Source: Thelonectria olida
Lineage: Eukaryota; Ascomycota; Sordariomycetes; Hypocreales; Nectriaceae
Length of the DNA stretch: 64,000 bases
Assembly: GCA_020736575.1 (NCBI GenBank)
Contig: JAGPYM010000050.1
Span: 1-64,000 of the forward strand
Direction: 5' to 3'
Part shown: one piece after another, positions 33,603 through 45,600 of the stretch
Layout of the letters: every line of letters begins with the position of its first letter
How positions within the stretch are numbered: the first letter of the stretch is position 1
Translations under genes and position numbers: made by a program
The notes under the pieces: generated by a model
The model's input: only the letters and a program-made list of their open reading frames with translations
What the model was told of the DNA's origin: nothing
The model's database searches: none

Positions 33603-36600
33603 TCAACGATTACAAGAAGCTCCCCACACTTCTTCCAACCTCGACAACAAGTCCTGTTGTCCCTGCCTTGGGCGTTGTCCCTCCAGCACCTCCTCGTGAA
33701 CAAGGGGTTTGATGCAGATGTATCCAATCTCGGATCGGAGATGACGGCCCAGGGCATCGGCTCGCACAAATCGCCGGCCACAACCCCATTGCCCGCCGGC
33801 TTTGAGGTCACCTTTGCAGACAAACTTCTTGTCGCCCGAATGCAAGCTCTCGTGGCTTTGCCGGTCGTGCTGCCGGGCGAAGGCTTTCCCACAGACCGAA
33901 CAGACGAATGCTTGTTTCATGTGAGACCATAAGTGGGACCGTAAATTGTACGCCCTAGTAAAACGCTTTGGACATTTGGTGCATTGGAAGGTTGCAGCGA
34001 CTTGCTTCGCCCAGCCTGTGTCCTGGTTGTTTGCAAGATATAGATTCGTGAGCTTTTCTGGCTCCACGGAGTTGGACCGTCTCCATCTGGAAGTCGACGG
34101 GTGTTGGCTCTGAGAGTTGTTTGAGTGGAAATCAGCCTGTGGCCCTGCGTTTAACTCCTCGACTGGGAAGCCGAAGGCATCCAAGTTGGGCGCCATCGCT
34201 TCTATCGGCTCATCAAGCGAATCCAACAGCGGTGCCTTTGGTGCAGTCTGCATCGTTTGCTGGTTCTTGGGTAGTTGAAATGCACTAATAAGTGCTTCCA
34301 TCAGCTCCACACCTTGTCGATAGTACGTCGTCCTAGGCACGGTATGTGGTACAGTCTGAGCATAGAGCAGGTCGGTCTGCTGCCATAGATGTGAAATGTA
34401 GCTATTAACGTATTCATCTGGGGGCAAGTGGGTCTATTCATCTCGTTAGCTATTTATCTTATGTTTCATTCCCTATCGCGAAGAGGCTTCCCTGTCCAGC
34501 ATGCATCAATTCCAATTCCATACGCCTTATAGTGGTTCCAGTATTCGAACGTAAACGCTGCATGATCTTATTGAGACCCGTCAAGAGCCCGGGATAGTTG
34601 GAAGTGTACTTCTGGAACCCATATTTAAGAAAAAATTCATATGCAATCCCAAATGGCGTATTGAGGGTTACATCCAAGGCAACGTCTTGGACATGTTGCA
34701 TGAACAGACTCGAAATCTGTAGTTCTGGATCGTCTACGGTCTGAATCGTCAAGTATTCAAATTCTATAGCCACGTTAACTTCTCCGGTCAATGGGAGGGG
34801 ATAATGGATATTATGTACGAGTAAGGAAGATTTTCGCGACAAATGCCAACGAGACTTCACTTGTTTGAGACGCTGAAGCCGTTTCTGGCTCCTTATCCTT
34901 CGGGCTAGATGACTGTAAAAGCTTGGCTTGTCCAAGGCTGATCACTTGCTTTTCAGTCATATTAGTAGGTTTCCAGAGAGCTTCGACGATTTGGATATAG
35001 GGCTGGCGATCCTGGCGCGTTAAATGGGAGATGTACGATAGTGCTTGACTGAAGAGATCCGTCCATCCTTGGGATGCATCTTGTTCGTGGGCAATGCTTG
35101 CTCGAGGCTCCATTTTTGACCGGAAAAGCTTATGTTCTCGGGGATCGCGGTCGTCTCGAAGGTCGCGACGCGGGTCCGCTTCGCCGAATCTATCCACCCT
35201 CTCCATCTGGTCACGGTCATCTCGGTCCCGACCCCAGCGGCCTTCCTGAGACCTACTTTGCGGGTAGATGAGAAGATAGAATGAGCACACAACATGCACA
35301 AAGCAGAGCAGCTTGATTGGTGCAGCAGCTGGACGGCCTTCCAGGATGTCGGGAAGGATCTCCAAGCCGTTTGTAGCTATTGAGTGTGCTGACATGCCCC
35401 GTAGTTGGTCGGCCAGATGGTTCTTTATCACATGCTGTAGCTTAGCCATAGACTCAGCAACGAGCATCTCAAGGGTGTCCCAGGTTGTCTCGATTACAGA
35501 ACGAGGGTGGGCATAAGATTTGGGTATCGGCTCTATAATAGAAACCCCAGGGATGGGAGGCGACATTATCGAGTTGTTTGTCGACGCGAGGGGGGTAGCA
35601 GATGATGGATTCTCGGACGGACGTGAGTCGCTAACGGATGAGGAGGACCTGAGACTCGCAGAAGGGGGTGGAAAGGTAAGTCGCTGAAGGCAAGCGCCAG
35701 CAGGTCTTGTCGGGTCGAACTGGGTAGTATTCCGCGTATCCGTATTATATATATGGGCAGCGTCAGGCTGGCCAGAACCATCTGTTCTTTGCACCGAGAA
35801 ATTCAGGCTTGGTGTTTCTCCTGGCTTATACGCAGCATCCTATCGGGCGGTTGGCAAAGTAACATCACACTGCGCGGGAACAGCATATGAAGGCAGGATC
35901 CGACTCTCACTACTGGGGATCTGGCCTAAGTGGTCACCCACCACCGCGCGCTGCTGCGTCATCGTCACCTCAAACTGCCCTGATGCCTGGGTCAGTTGAT
36001 CGTCTGTGATTGGGGGAGGTCTCCAGAACTTCAACCTGCCAGGAGGTTCCAGTAGACTCTGTGTTGGTGATGGGGCTGCTACTCTGTCGGCTGGCTTCGC
36101 CTCAACTTTCATCCACCCATGTCCCCAAGCCGCGATAGTGTTGAGCCGCTGCCAGGGAGTAGGCAGCATGAGGAGTCGGATAAAGTCGATTGCCTGACTG
36201 CTGGCACGCACTCGCCCCAACGCCTGATCGGGGAATGAGATCTTTCCAAGATGGAACATATGGAGGTTCCCGAGCTCCTCAAAGGTGGCATGACCTGTGA
36301 GGATCTGGTAAATGGTCTCGCCCATGCACCACATATCCGCAGGGAAGGGGTCCGCAGCTTTTGGGTCGCCGCGGAAGGGGAATCCGATCGTTTCTGGGGG
36401 CATGAAGCCTGGGGTACCGCTCACAGTGGTGCCTCCCATGATGTATTCGCTTCGCTTGCTGAGTCCGAAGTCGCAGAGCTTGATCCGCCAGGGCTCGGGT
36501 GGCTTACACTTGACGAGGATATTCTGGAACAGGTCAGCGCTGTGAACATATCCCTCCTGAAGTTCATGCAAGGTCTTACTGCCGGTTTGAGATCGCGGTG

Positions 36601-37177
36601 GGCGATGCCTTCCTCGTGCATCAAGGTAAGAGCCCCCAGTATCTGCGACGCAATGTCTTGCGCCTGGTCTTCAGGGAGCGTTCCCACATCCGCCACGTAC
36701 TTCTTCAGGTCCCCATGCTCGCAGTACTCCATAGCGATGTGCAGCCATCCGGGGCTCTCGTACCAACCGTAGCACTTGATGAAGAAGTTGGTATACTGTC
36801 CGTCGGGAGAGACTTAGCCACCTGGATCGTAACCTGCCACGGGACAGCGCAAACAAACGTACCTTTTCCTGCGAGAACTTTGCCAGGGCCTCGAGCTCGC
36901 GGACGAATCTCACAATGTCCGACTGAGACTGGCGCTCCGAGATCCTAATGCCTTTGACGGCGCGTAGCTCGGTCGGGCCGCCGTCATCTTCTACCTTGCG
37001 CTCCAGCCAGATAACGCCCTGCCCGCCATGTCCGATCACATGCTCGCGTTTCCACGACTCCTGGCGAGGTATCGTTCGAAGGCCGGGTGGTCGCGTGTGG
37101 ATCGTCAGGTTGTCGTCGATGGTTGCCTGGAGCCTCGCGTCGCGGACCAGCTCCGGGAGCGGGGCCAGCTCGTCCAT
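33603..37177 (-). CDS. Ser/Thr kinase fused in frame to CRZ1-like C2H2 zinc-finger protein (one TAG between)
   Basis: From 37177 (MDELAPLPELVRDAR) the frame encodes a eukaryotic protein kinase domain: P-loop GHGGQGVIWL, AVKGI with the lysine, AMEYCEHGDLKKYV, HRDLKP, then across intron 36524-36579 NILVK and CDFGLSKRSEY. The APE-like SGTPGFMPPE and the MWCMGETIYQILTG helix follow. All catalytic residues are present. After a Pro-rich tail the frame meets TAG at 35840-35842. The same frame then stays open for about 340 codons with no ATG for the first 90. It contains a fungal region (ETTWDTLEMLVAESMAKLQH, an Arg/Asp-rich strip) and, across introns 34779-34860 and 34418-34523, three C2H2 fingers of CRZ1 type: FQCTKCPKRF, FVCSVCGKAFARQHDRQSH and WGCGRRFVRADALGRH. 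It is either one fusion gene with a nonsense codon or missed intron, or two genes (second start 35566). Confidence 0.7.
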
Positions 37178-37726
37178 CTCTCGTCAGTCAAGGTATCACG
37201 CTCGCCCTATGCCGTTCCATCTGTAAGTATTAGCTTGCTGTTAGAACCAAGTCCTGGTGGCGGCCAGAGGATCGAGTTGGGCTCAATTGGTGAGGGTGCG
37301 AAAGCGCAAATAGCCAGCAACGGAGTGGAAAACAGGACGGGACGGAGTGGGGTGGCTCATCGTGGCTGGCGTCTTCACTGTGCCTTATCATGCAGCATGC
37401 CACGACATCCCGTGGACGCTTACTTCATACGTAGGGTATTTGGGTATCTATTCATCTCTGAGCAACTGTGGCTGTGCCAGCTCGACTGTCCTGTAGCCAA
37501 GCAAGGGAAAGTGGAGAGAGCTGAAGGTGACAAGGTGGCAGGCTTCAACGTAAGAACCGGCAGTCATGTTCGCAGTTGGGCGCGCTCCTCTCTTTCCAGC
37601 TCTCTGCCAATGTAGCCGACATTCCATGTGAACAGCAACTACATGCAACCCTATCCAATCTCGCTCATACCACTGACGGACGACATCATCTCTAACTTAG
37701 TCTTAGACCCTAACTGAACACCCGCC
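37178..37726. promoter_or_regulatory. shared bidirectional promoter region
   Basis: The kinase/zinc-finger gene (-) and the HeLo/pseudokinase gene (+) start 549 bases apart and point away from each other, so they likely share this control region. Two small frames within it have no family features. Co-regulation is inferred from layout. Confidence 0.5.
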
Positions 37727-39364
37727 ATGTCGGTCGAGCTAGCCGGCCTAGCTCTGGCCATACCACCAACAATAGACCTGTGCCTCAAGTCTGGAGTCCC
37801 CAACCTTGCGACCGGGACGATGAAATGGCTAAACTCTGCACAGATATGGCCGTGAGCTAAAGGCACTCTGCACTGCTCTCAAGCACGCCGACGCCGAGAT
37901 CTCGGAGCGCGTCCTGCGGCTGGACCATAGCTGGCTGCGGTGGTCGCACCAGCTCAATTTCCTCCAGCGCGTGCAGCATCTTATGGACGAAGACCACCGC
38001 GAGGTCTACGATCAGACCCTGCACGTCTTCCTCGGAAAGCTAGAGATAGTCACGGTCATGCTCAAGAGCCTCGTGCGATGGGAACCCGACAACCAGACTG
38101 GCGGCAGTTACCGGCCCAGGCAGATAAAGTACGCATTAATAAAGAACAAGCTCGACAAGGCCATAGAAGAGCTAGAAATCTGGCAGAAGACCGCCGACCA
38201 CTCCTGGTTCCTGCTGATGAAGATCGCAAGCCCTCAGGTAGACCTGGCAATTGCAGGCGACAACGCCGGCATGGCGGGACACCGAGCCATCCCGGCGCTC
38301 CAGGTATCACCTTTAGGGTTGACGAGCTGGCCAAGATGACCGTCCGGCCCATCCGTTTCTGTGACATGCAGCTCGCTCGGTGGCCAGAGAACCCGGCCGC
38401 GACCTACATCCTCAACCACATCCACTGTCCGCTCTTCTCCAAGTACCAGGTCGTCAAGAAGGACACGCGCGATCTCGTGCGCAAACTGCAGCACGACGAG
38501 CCCCAAACATTTGGCATCCTCAGCTGCAAGGGCTTCGTGACCAACAAGCAGCCCGGGGCAGGTCCCGACCCCGACGTCACCTTCACCATGATCTTCCGCA
38601 CACCGCGCGGCGCGTCTAACCCCTGCAGCCTGCGCGACCTGCTCCTTAATGAGCCCACGCCCGCATCGCTCTCGTCGCGGTTTGAGATGGCCCGCGAGCT
38701 GGCAAAGTCAGTCAGCTATGTGCACAGTTTCGGCTTCGTGCACAAGAACATCCGCCCCGAGTCTGTCCTCGTCTTCCAGACAAGCGACTGGGGAAATCGA
38801 GCACAACGGTCTGCCTATCTAGTCGGGTTCGAGAACTTCCGCCGCGAGGACGGCTGGACCCGCCGCAAAGGTGACGACACCCTCGAGGGTAATCTCTACC
38901 GCCACCCCTCGCGCCAGGGCTCAAGTCCACGCGAGGACTACGTCATGCAGCACGACATCTACAGCCTAGGCGTATGTCTGCTTGAGGTAGGGCTCTGGGA
39001 GAGCTTCTTGAAACACGCCAGCCCCGAATCGTCGCCATCCCTTCACCTACCAGGGCACGCCAACGTCTCTGATGCCTCCAGCTTCTTCGAGACCACCGGT
39101 AAAGAATACCTGCTCCACCTGGTGCGGACGTGCTTGCCAGCCCGCATGGGCGACAAGTATTCAGAGCTTGTCGAGACTTGCCTCACCTGTCTAGACCCGG
39201 AGAATGCAGACTTTGGCGATGAGCGTGAGTTTGAAGACGAAGACGGGATACGGGTCGGCGTTCGCTACATTGAAAAAGTGAGTTGCTCTCCCCACCTATG
39301 CATTGAGTTCATGTCTTACCATTTGGTCTAGGTTTTGCTTCGCCTTAATATGCTTTATGTTTAG
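37727..39364 (+). CDS. HeLo-like domain plus pseudokinase protein (frameshift suspected)
   Basis: Belongs to a large fungal family with an N-terminal helical HeLo-like (prion-inhibition and propagation) part and a kinase-like C-terminus. Exon 1 (MSVELAGLALAIPPTIDLC) joins across 37789-37843 to KYGREL and helices such as HSWLRWSHQLNFLQ and IEELEIWQKTADHSWFLLMK. The kinase-like half has AKSVSYVHSFGFVHKNIRPE, with HKN at 38741-38749 in place of HRD. It has LVGFENF (GFE at 38825-38833) in place of DFG, and DIYSLGVCLLEVGLW. It is therefore a pseudokinase, as in its relatives. The last intron (39278-39331) leads to VLLRLNMLYV. Between 38300 and 38325 the frame must shift to pass from IPALQ to VDELAKM. 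That is a short deletion or frameshift, or an 89-base intron from 38237 with weak borders. It may bind membranes in regulated cell death, by analogy only. Confidence 0.72.
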
Positions 39365-39940
39365 AGGACTCTGCCAACTGGCTTTTGGCCTTATTATCCG
39401 ATTCTCATGCGGTCAGATGAGAGGTTACGATACATTCTGCAGGCTGATCAATTGGCATGGACAGTACAGTTTATCTGACGTGCGTTGTGAAACTAAAGGT
39501 GTAAGTGTTACAATATTGACGGAGACGGCATTCCACGAGATACGCAGAACGGGAGATGAAGCTACTTTGGAATGAAGCCCTTGGTCCCACGTAGCATGTA
39601 TACCAAATACAGCTCTGCCTCGAGATCAGCTCCAGGTCTTTCGCCGTCGTGGCTGTGATCATCCTGATATGGGTCAGAGCAGTGCCCCCGGCTTGTGGAA
39701 TATTTCCGAGCTGGTCTTGGTAATGGACATGAGTTAAGGCATAGGGAAACAAGGCACCGTTGATGAATGACTGAAAATGCAATAGATAAGCCACTGGGCG
39801 AGAGGCTAACCAAGGGTTGCAATGCCTCTCGAGCGTGGTTACTCGGCCGCCGACAGACAGCCGAAGCATGGACCTGGAAAATAGACAATAGGAGTGCCTT
39901 GATTTGCCCATCATTTATAAACTTAGTTAACAACAGGCAA
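39365..39940. other. convergent intergenic region
   Basis: Lies between the HeLo/pseudokinase gene (+) and a Zn2Cys6 gene (-). The minus-strand frame at 39471-39914 overlaps this gap but shows no domain. No gene is supported. Confidence 0.45.
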
Positions 39941-42186
39941 TTAAACAAACGGGAATATCGGAACATCATGTGTCTCCCATGAGAACCAATCAATACCCTC
40001 AACCGTGTCACATCGCATTGGTTCTGAAATCTGCTCCGTTGGCCAGGCATTTGTTGTAGGCTGGACTTGAGTATCCATCGTGATAGATCGCATTATCAGA
40101 TATGAATTGAAAAACCGTTCAACCTCTTCATATTGAATGGTTCCAATATTCGGTTGCTTCTTCTGATCGGAAATCTGCTTAGCAAGCCTGAAAAACACTT
40201 GGGCAGTTTCACCGAGTTTCGACGCCAAATTTTGCAAAGGGCCGAGATTGTGGCTCATGTCAACGTAGTACGATACCATGCCCTCCATTAGCTGCAGATC
40301 TTCCTCGCTTCGAGCAGACACATCGCAGTGAAGAAGTCTTTGGAACAGCACCAAAAACGGGGTAAAGGGGTAGTACAGTAGTTGCCTAAGTGTCCCAGAT
40401 CAGTCAACTTGTTCATCAGTCAAATACTCACGTGGCCTACCAGACAATTCCATTGTATACGCCAGACGAGTTTGAGACAAGACCTGGAAGCATTGATAAC
40501 CCCATGCGAGAGATTGCACAAGCTCTCTCCTCGTGAGCGCCTAGATTACGCAGTAGCATGACCACGAGATGGAAGAACTGGAATTTCAACGTGCGAATAC
40601 CCATTTCCATTTCCTTGATGCTCGCATCAGAAAGGTTTGTTTCAGCTTTCATCTTCGTGTCAAGCTCCTGCCTAGAATTAGCGCTGCTCGACACAGCAGA
40701 GATTGGGAAGTACGAACGGCCGTCGTTTGCTCAAACCATAACTCGAGGTCTTGACGGAAGGCCTGGGCTTCGTCCCAGCTGCCTCGACGGATGGAATTAT
40801 TGTATCGGCTGATGTACTTTGCTAGGGCAACATTACTCAGGAAGAAACACCGCCCAAAGCCGTTGTTGGAAGTCGAGGCTTGGCCCTTGCCCGCGTGTGG
40901 GCTGAATCCGTCCAGATGACGGGAATCGGGTAATGGAGTGCTTTGGTAGTGAGCCGCCTCCAGAAACTCGGGTCTTCCAAAGGCTAGAGAAACAGACTTG
41001 TCAACGATGAATAGAGACCAAAACAGGCTTAGTCTCCGCTGGTAATCCGATTCAGCTCCCGGGCGTGGAAGATGAAGGCCAATAGCTTTGGCCTGTTGCG
41101 TCGCCTGTCCTACAAGCATCCAAGAGAGATTCGGGCAAGCGAAGCGGTCTTCGCCATGGACGGCTAGGGTGAAGAGCGCCTGGAGATTCTCTTCGCAGGG
41201 CTTGAGAAACAGAGTGGCATCATTGAGGGCCGCGTGCACATTCCAACAGAAGGCCTTGGCAGCCGTTGAGTCGGCGTCGAGGGAGGCAGATATCGCATGA
41301 AGAATGTGGTTGGCCAACAAAACCCGTCCCCTGGGTTCGGCCCCAGTTGGATTGAGTAGAGCCTGCTCAATGTCGTGTATTCCAGGCATCAGGAACATGA
41401 AGTTTCCGTAACTTAGGACGTCGTGGACCTCTGCGTTTGGTGAGCGTGTTTCCTTCTAAATCTGCAAAGCGCTTACGCCTGGCCAGTGAATTGGCTGCCG
41501 ATTCCTCGGGCAAGTAGAACAAATCGGACGTCTTGGGAGGTGAGTGGTCGTCTATCTCGTTGACTTGGAGATTGGTAAAAGAGTTGAGGAGAACCTGAAT
41601 AGCCTCTTGCGAAAGGACAGTCGTGTCGCTTCTATCCTTGTGCGCTAGGGGCGACGCTGACGACAATGTGTTTGCGGCGCTCACAAAGCACTCGGTGCCG
41701 TCACTGCTGAGAAAAACACGGTCGGTGTTGAACGACCCTTCTTCAAGGGCGAGGTTTGGCGAAGCTTGTACTTGACTGGTTTTCGAAGGAGCTGAACCAT
41801 GACGTGACTCGGTTTCTGGTCGCTGCATTTGAATGAGCTTTGCTTCCGCTGGCTCGTCAACAGTACTTCTCGTGGTCTCGCTGGAGTACACACACGGCCC
41901 AGGCCATGGGACGCAGTTTGAGCATTTCGGCAATTCTTTCGAACATCTAAAGTTGATTGTTAGGTACCTATCGTAAAGCCGCCAACTTTGCAAGTTAATC
42001 GTTTCTCACCTTTTCTTCTTTTTGCGGCAGTAATCGCACTGGCAGTAATTACCCGTCGTTAGCAATCTGACTTGGCCTCGGCACTGTCCATGGAAGCGAA
42101 CGTGAGGGCACTGAGGGGAAAGGACTCACCGCCGTGATGGGCGATACTTTTGCATCGACAGCTGGTTTTCTCTTTGGCCCGGGCAT
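39941..42186 (-). CDS. Zn2Cys6 transcription factor with fungal-specific TF domain
   Basis: Nuclear regulator encoded by several exons. It starts at MPGPKRKPAVDAK (42186). The zinc cluster is split by two introns and reads CDYCRKKKKR then CSKELPKCSNC and PWPGPC after joining, six Cys in the usual spacing. A Ser/Thr-rich linker follows. The fungal-specific TF domain shows FLMPGIHDIEQALLNPTG, QATQQAKAIGLHLPRPG, LFWSLFIVDKSVSLAFGRP and FFHLVVMLLRN. The C-terminus ends with EGIDWFSWETHDVPIFPFV, stop at 39941-39943. No break is seen, though internal borders are approximate. It is the nearest regulator to the ABC transporter just downstream on the same strand, a common pairing with drug pumps. The targets are not known. 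Confidence 0.85.
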
Positions 42187-42629
42187 TATGTTTGGAAGAA
42201 ACTGTCGAATGCTTGTCTCTACCAGTTCGAATTGGATGGATGATCAAAGTCAGATGTGCGACGTCAGAGGCAGTCGTCGCTCGGCGTTAAGCCGTAGGTA
42301 GTGTTAAGACCTTGAATCTTATTGCCGGCCTCTCCTTGAGGCCCCCGGCCCATTTTCCGATTTGCTAGCGGCTGATTGGCTGGCATCGGACAGCATTGGC
42401 TCGCACAAGCGCTGAGCTTCAGTCATGGAGGTTCCAGACCGTCGACATGGTCCTCATGGGAGGGATCACGCCCCAAACAACACATCGACAAGCCGTGGCT
42501 AAAAACACTATGGAGTAAATGGGTCCCTCATTTTCTGTCTCAATGCTTGCATTGCGTAAAAAACCCACTCGGCACATTGTGCATCTGTAGGTCTGCTATT
42601 CCATACTACTGCATACCTAGCTTGCCATA
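42187..42629. other. intergenic region
   Basis: 443 bases between the Zn2Cys6 gene start and the ABC transporter stop; no gene is supported. The GC-rich part at 42330-42350 (ggcccccggcccatt) may belong to the Zn2Cys6 promoter. Confidence 0.4.
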
Positions 42630-45600
42630 TTAGAGAAATGTGCGTTCACCAGCATCAACAGTCAAGCTTACCAGATGAAAGTATCTGCCTTTCTGTTGGA
42701 TCAATTGTTCATGATCCCCAGCTTCGACTACACGCCCATCGTGCAAAACAAAAATAATATCTGCCTCCCTGATGGTCGACAACCGGTGCGCGATAGCAAT
42801 GACTGTTTGCCTCGCGTCCTGTCGCCCGCCGAACATGACCTGTTGTATTAGTTTCTCCGTCTCCGTATCTAGCGCGCTTGTGGCCTCGTCGAGGAGGAGT
42901 ACCGGACAGTTGCGTGCTAGAGCTCGGGCTATCGCAACTCGTTGGCGCTGACCACCCGACAAGCTTACTCCCTTGGCACCAACTTGAGTTCTGTAGCCCT
43001 CGGGGAGAGAAGCGATGAGATCGGTGAGTTGAGCCTTTGCGGCGAGACTGTCAAGGTCTCGTATGGAAAAATCTCCAGAGCTGCCAAGGAGCATGTTGTC
43101 TTCAATTGTGCCCTTGAAGAGAGTTGGCTCCCTTCACTGGTATTAGTGTGCGTGATTCTCACGAATGAATGGAACACACCTACTGTGTAACGAGAGACAT
43201 GAGTTGTACAAGGTCACCACGAGTGAGGCGTTCGATTGGAACACCGCTGATCAGAACGGTTCCTGATGTTGACGTGTAGAACCTGGCCAGTGTAAGCCAA
43301 GTTAATGTCTTTGCACATGTGGGATCCATCTGAAGTACCTTTCCAATAGCCCAACTAATGTCGATTTGCCAGATCCAGATTCTCCAACGAAAGCAACGAA
43401 TTGCCCGGGGTAAATCTGGTGTAATGTTAGGAAATGAACACTTGCCCCGAAAGGCTCGGGCAAGCGTTGGCTAAAATTATCACTCACCGTCAAATTGAAG
43501 TTGGTTAGTACTTGGTGGTTTGGTCTGGTTGGATATGCAAAGCTGACGTTTTGGAACTCGATGAGCGGCTTGTTGCTGTCCGCTTCTAGGGTTTGAAGGG
43601 GCAACACTGGCTGGTGATAGAGTTGTGCCGCCATTCGCTCGATTCCTTCAATGGCCCGAACAGCAGCAACGCCCTTCGAGATGTCTCGGAGAAGTTAGAT
43701 GAAATTCAGGCTTTTCTAGTAGAAAGGGAGGCAGACCTGAGCTGTGGGCAAAGTATTGTCCCATTGACTGAGAACCGAAGACTATGGCAACGAATATGAT
43801 GAAGAACTGCTCCGTAGTGTATTCGAGCTGAGAAAGCAGCTTGCCGCCATACCTTTGCACAATTAGAAAAATGCTGCTGTGATAATACAGGTAGGGCTAA
43901 ATCTTACCAGAATGCGAAGCCCATGCAAAGAAATTCGATTGACTCGCTCAAGGAGAACCATATCATAGCGCGGAAAACCTGACGATTGGCTGTTCTCCCA
44001 TGTTCTTCTAAGAGTGAAGAGAATCGCCTTTCGACATAACATTCCATATTCAAGGAGCACACTGTTCTAATGGCCTGGACACATTCTGTGGCAAACGCGG
44101 TACAGGCTGCAAAAACCTTACCGCTATCAGACTGAAGTGTATGCTCCATTCGCTCTCGAACATAGCTCGCCACAAAGATGGCTGGTAGAGCGGTTGCGAG
44201 GACGACAAGGGCGAACTTCCAACCTGTGATGAAGCCCACGATGATCGTTCCAATGAGGGAGACAAAGACTGTAACAAGCACACCGATGTTGCTGCCTGCA
44301 AGGGAATTTATGTCGTCGGGCTGGCTTGCCAATCGGTGCACAACAGTCATCGGGGAGTCTTCCTCGGTATCAAAGTATGCGATTGGGAGATTGACGAGAT
44401 CTCGGAAGTAAGTCGAGCGAAAGTCCTGGGAGATAGACTGGAACAGTTAGCGGTCAGCCTGCATCCTCAATACAGCCATTTCGAATATGGGAAAAATCAC
44501 CTCTCCAAGTCCGACACCCACTGAACCAATACCAAAATAGCCAAAAGCAACTACCAGAGCCAAGATGAACCACATCAACCCCCAAAAGTTGCCAGCGGAT
44601 TTGAGTTGGTGACCGTGTTTTTGGAATGCATCAACAGTCTTGGCGTACAAGACTGATTGAACAGGATACAAGGCACCTGGTATTATTAGCAATTCGCCTC
44701 AGGCTTGCAGGAATGTTTCAGTAAGGGCCAAAATACCTCCAACGGCTGCCGAAAAGCCGAGGGCGAAATACAGATGCCAGAACCGCTTCGCTCGCCTTAA
44801 CACTCCAGCGATAGCTCGGAGCAGGGTTGCAGGCTTATCTGGAGAGCCTATCTCAACTGTTTTCGCAATATTTGACCTCCCCGAGACTGCCTCATTCTTC
44901 GCTGTAGACGCTGATATATCGGCTATATCTACGTCTTGCGTCATCTGAGTTGGTGAAACGCCTTTCTCCCAGGCTTGCGAATTCCAGAGTTTCCTATACG
45001 CGCCGTCACAGATCTGCATCAGCGCTGAATGCGTCCCTTCTTCAAGAACTGAGCCACGAGAGAGTACAACAATCTTGTCGTAATTTTTGATGGTACTCAA
45101 TCTGTGGGATATAGCAATGATGGTCCGGTTCTCGCTCGCTGCATCGATGGCTTTCTGGACAAGAACCTCGGAGCTCGTATCCAACGCACTCGTAGCTTCA
45201 TCCAAAATGAGGATGGAAGGATTCTTGACAATGGCTCTGGCTAAAGCTATTCTCTGCCTCTGGCCACCGGAGAGTTGTGCTCCTTTTTCGCCGAGGTAGG
45301 TGTTGTACTTCTGTAAATAGTAAGAACGCAAATCACAGTCGGCAGGTCGTCAAGCTATACTCACATGACTCAGTGCCATAATGAAATCGTGTGCTTGAGC
45401 TAGCTTGCATGCTTCAAGGACCATTTTCATTTTTTCGTCATTCGGAAGCGCCTGGTACGAAGTACCCTCAAGTCCTAGAACAACGTTCTCAAAGACGGTA
45501 TTGCTGAAGAGTTGGGGTTCCTTTTCTCGTGAGCTGAACTTGAATGACCAAATATCGGGTGCAGACTTACCTGCTGGACAAGGCCAATGTTTGACCTCCA

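Noticed and set aside
34811..35794. 327-codon minus-strand frame taken as a separate gene from a GTG at 35794
   Set aside because: It is in the same frame as the kinase and has no ATG until 35566, so it is better read as the continuation of the kinase gene after one TAG.
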